Shown: one piece after another, positions 62,924 to 64,000 of the stretch
Position numbering within the stretch: position 1 is the stretch's first letter
Layout of the letters: the number at the start of each line of letters is the position of its first letter
Assembly: GCA_008125075.1 (NCBI GenBank)
Contig: VLTH01000001.1
Location: 341,497-405,496, forward strand
Direction of reading: 5' to 3'
Source: Acetivibrio alkalicellulosi
GTDB lineage: Bacteria > Bacillota > Clostridia > Acetivibrionales > Acetivibrionaceae
DNA length: 64,000 nt
Notes under the pieces: generated by a model
Told to the model about the DNA's origin: nothing
Seen by the model: only the letters and a program-made list of their open reading frames with translations
The model's database searches: none
Made by a program: the position numbers and the translations under genes

Positions 62924-64000
62924 ATGAGTAGACAAATTGAAAGTAAGATAGCAATGTTAAGCATGCTGGTTAGAGAAGTAAAAGCTGATAATTTAAATAT
63001 TAGAGATTGTATTGATATGCATCAATTTTGTGCGTTTTGGGGTGCCTTTGATATTTTAAATTACTTTAATGATGTAGTAATTCTTGTACATGGTCCTTCA
63101 GGGTGCTTAGGAAACAGAAGGTTCCTTCCAACAATGGGACACCTTGGGGAGTGTGATAACAAACCTCATTTATCAACTTCTTTTACAAATAGAGAAGTTG
63201 TTTTCGGGGGAGAAAAGAAATTGGTAGATAGTTTGAATGAAGTAAACAGTCAATATAACCCTAAAGTCATTGCCGTCTTAACCAATTGCTGTGCAGATAT
63301 CATTGGAGATGATGTTGAAGGATGTATTGAAGGATTACCCGTTGAATTAAGGGAAAAAATAATTTATCTTAATTCAGGAGGATATTCAGGAAAATCCTAT
63401 CGTCGTGGTACAGAGATGGCTTTTAAGCTCTTATCTAAACATCTACATTCTAATATACATACTATAGATGTAAATAGCGAAGAAAAAAGTGTAAATCTGT
63501 TTTTAAGAAGATGGATTTGGGATCAGACTAAGCAGGAAGAAATCCATGAAATTAAGAGAATGTTTCAAATGATAGGAGTAAGATTAAATAAAATATTTAA
63601 TCAAGGATTATCAATCCAAGACTTTTATGAAATACAAAATGCACAATTAAATGTTGCCCTATGCTTGTTTTTTGGTATGGGTTTATTTGATGAACTAAAT
63701 AATAAATTTCGTATACCTTATTCAAAGGTTACATACCCTATGGGACTATTTGCTACTAAGAAGTGGCTAGATGAAATCTCAAGGATTCTACAATTAGACG
63801 TTAATATTGAAGAGTTAGAGGAAGTTAAAGAATTAGAAGAACAGCGTAGGGAATTAGTCAATGAATTAGGAAAAGGACGAAAGTGTATTATTTGGACACA
63901 GACTGGCGAACGTATGCTTGCTTTGGTCAAGCTAGCATATGAGTTGGAAATGGAGCCTATAGTTGTAGGTGTAGAGCCTTCAATAGTTAGAGACAAACTA
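62924..64000 (+). CDS. Nitrogenase-like component 1 protein (NifD/NifK family), partial
   Basis: The frame stays open for 359 codons and is cut by the window end. Family signs are ILVHGPSGCLGNRRF (Cys61), ECDNKPHLSTSFTNREVVFG with GEKKL, and VLTNCCADIIGDDVEG (Cys122/123), the places of P-cluster ligands in nitrogenase; Cys36 in FCAFWGAF matches the first ligand position. A second Rossmann-like domain begins near residue 320. It starts 10 bp after the NifH-like stop with AGGGTG upstream. It is the catalytic partner of the reductase; the substrate is unknown. Confidence 0.85.
   Translation, partial: MSRQIESKIAMLSMLVREVKADNLNIRDCIDMHQFCAFWGAFDILNYFNDVVILVHGPSGCLGNRRFLPTMGHLGECDNKPHLSTSFTNREVVFGGEKKLVDSLNEVNSQYNPKVIAVLTNCCADIIGDDVEGCIEGLPVELREKIIYLNSGGYSGKSYRRGTEMAFKLLSKHLHSNIHTIDVNSEEKSVNLFLRRWIWDQTKQEEIHEIKRMFQMIGVRLNKIFNQGLSIQDFYEIQNAQLNVALCLFFGMGLFDELNNKFRIPYSKVTYPMGLFATKKWLDEISRILQLDVNIEELEEVKELEEQRRELVNELGKGRKCIIWTQTGERMLALVKLAYELEMEPIVVGVEPSIVRDKL

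Noticed and set aside
1-64000. CRISPR array
   Set aside because: No regularly spaced repeats of 24-40 bases with unique spacers were seen, and no cas gene is present.

Overview
The window is AT-rich, with Shine-Dalgarno sites of the AGGAGG type, several TTG/GTG starts and clostridial gene families (HelD, RNase J, LoaP, DUF6431, DUF3788). It is best read as a chromosomal segment of an anaerobic clostridium. A secreted protein with two cohesin-like modules and a type I dockerin points to the cellulolytic, cellulosome-forming clostridia. No rRNA, tRNA or CRISPR array was recognised.

Layout. 1-4193: decayed mobile DNA (DDE transposase remnant, DUF6431 protein, a serine-recombinase set, and a repeated gene-end/hairpin module). 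4600-12759: a compact [NiFe]-hydrogenase operon with maturation genes (protease, HypA-like, HypF, C, D, E), a cytochrome b5-like protein and the small and large subunits. 12978-18044: transposase remnant, RNase J, convergent HelD. 18090-25390: a graveyard of gene ends (hpt, rlmD, rhuM, parB-like, dehydratase-activase pieces, recombinase tails), an IS3 element, an AraC regulator and one intact FAD enzyme. 25427-29263: a TetR/phytoene-desaturase-like pair and the cohesin-dockerin protein. 29559-36114: more remnants, a CPBP protein, DUF3788 and McrBC. 36391-45522: polysaccharide deacetylase, serine hydrolase, WYL regulator with PNPOx-like protein, two secreted paralogues, and AAA/DUF4143 and ISAzo13-type pseudogenes.

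45829-64000 is the most interesting part. A conserved two-hairpin leader precedes an intact NusG-type antiterminator gene (loaP). An intrinsic terminator follows, then an operon with a frameshifted amino-acid-type binding protein, a fused FeS/molybdopterin oxidoreductase, an ABC ATPase fused to a second solute-binding domain, and two permeases. The same leader recurs at 54169 followed by a degenerate loaP. Behind it lies a gene cluster with a Cys-rich DUF5714 protein, an alpha/beta hydrolase-PilZ fusion, an acyl carrier protein, an AMP-forming ligase, an amidohydrolase, an APC transporter, a GNAT protein, a NifH-like reductase and a NifD/K-like protein cut by the window end. I infer that this second region encodes an uncharacterised pathway pairing carrier-protein chemistry with a nitrogenase-like reductase, possibly under LoaP-type control.
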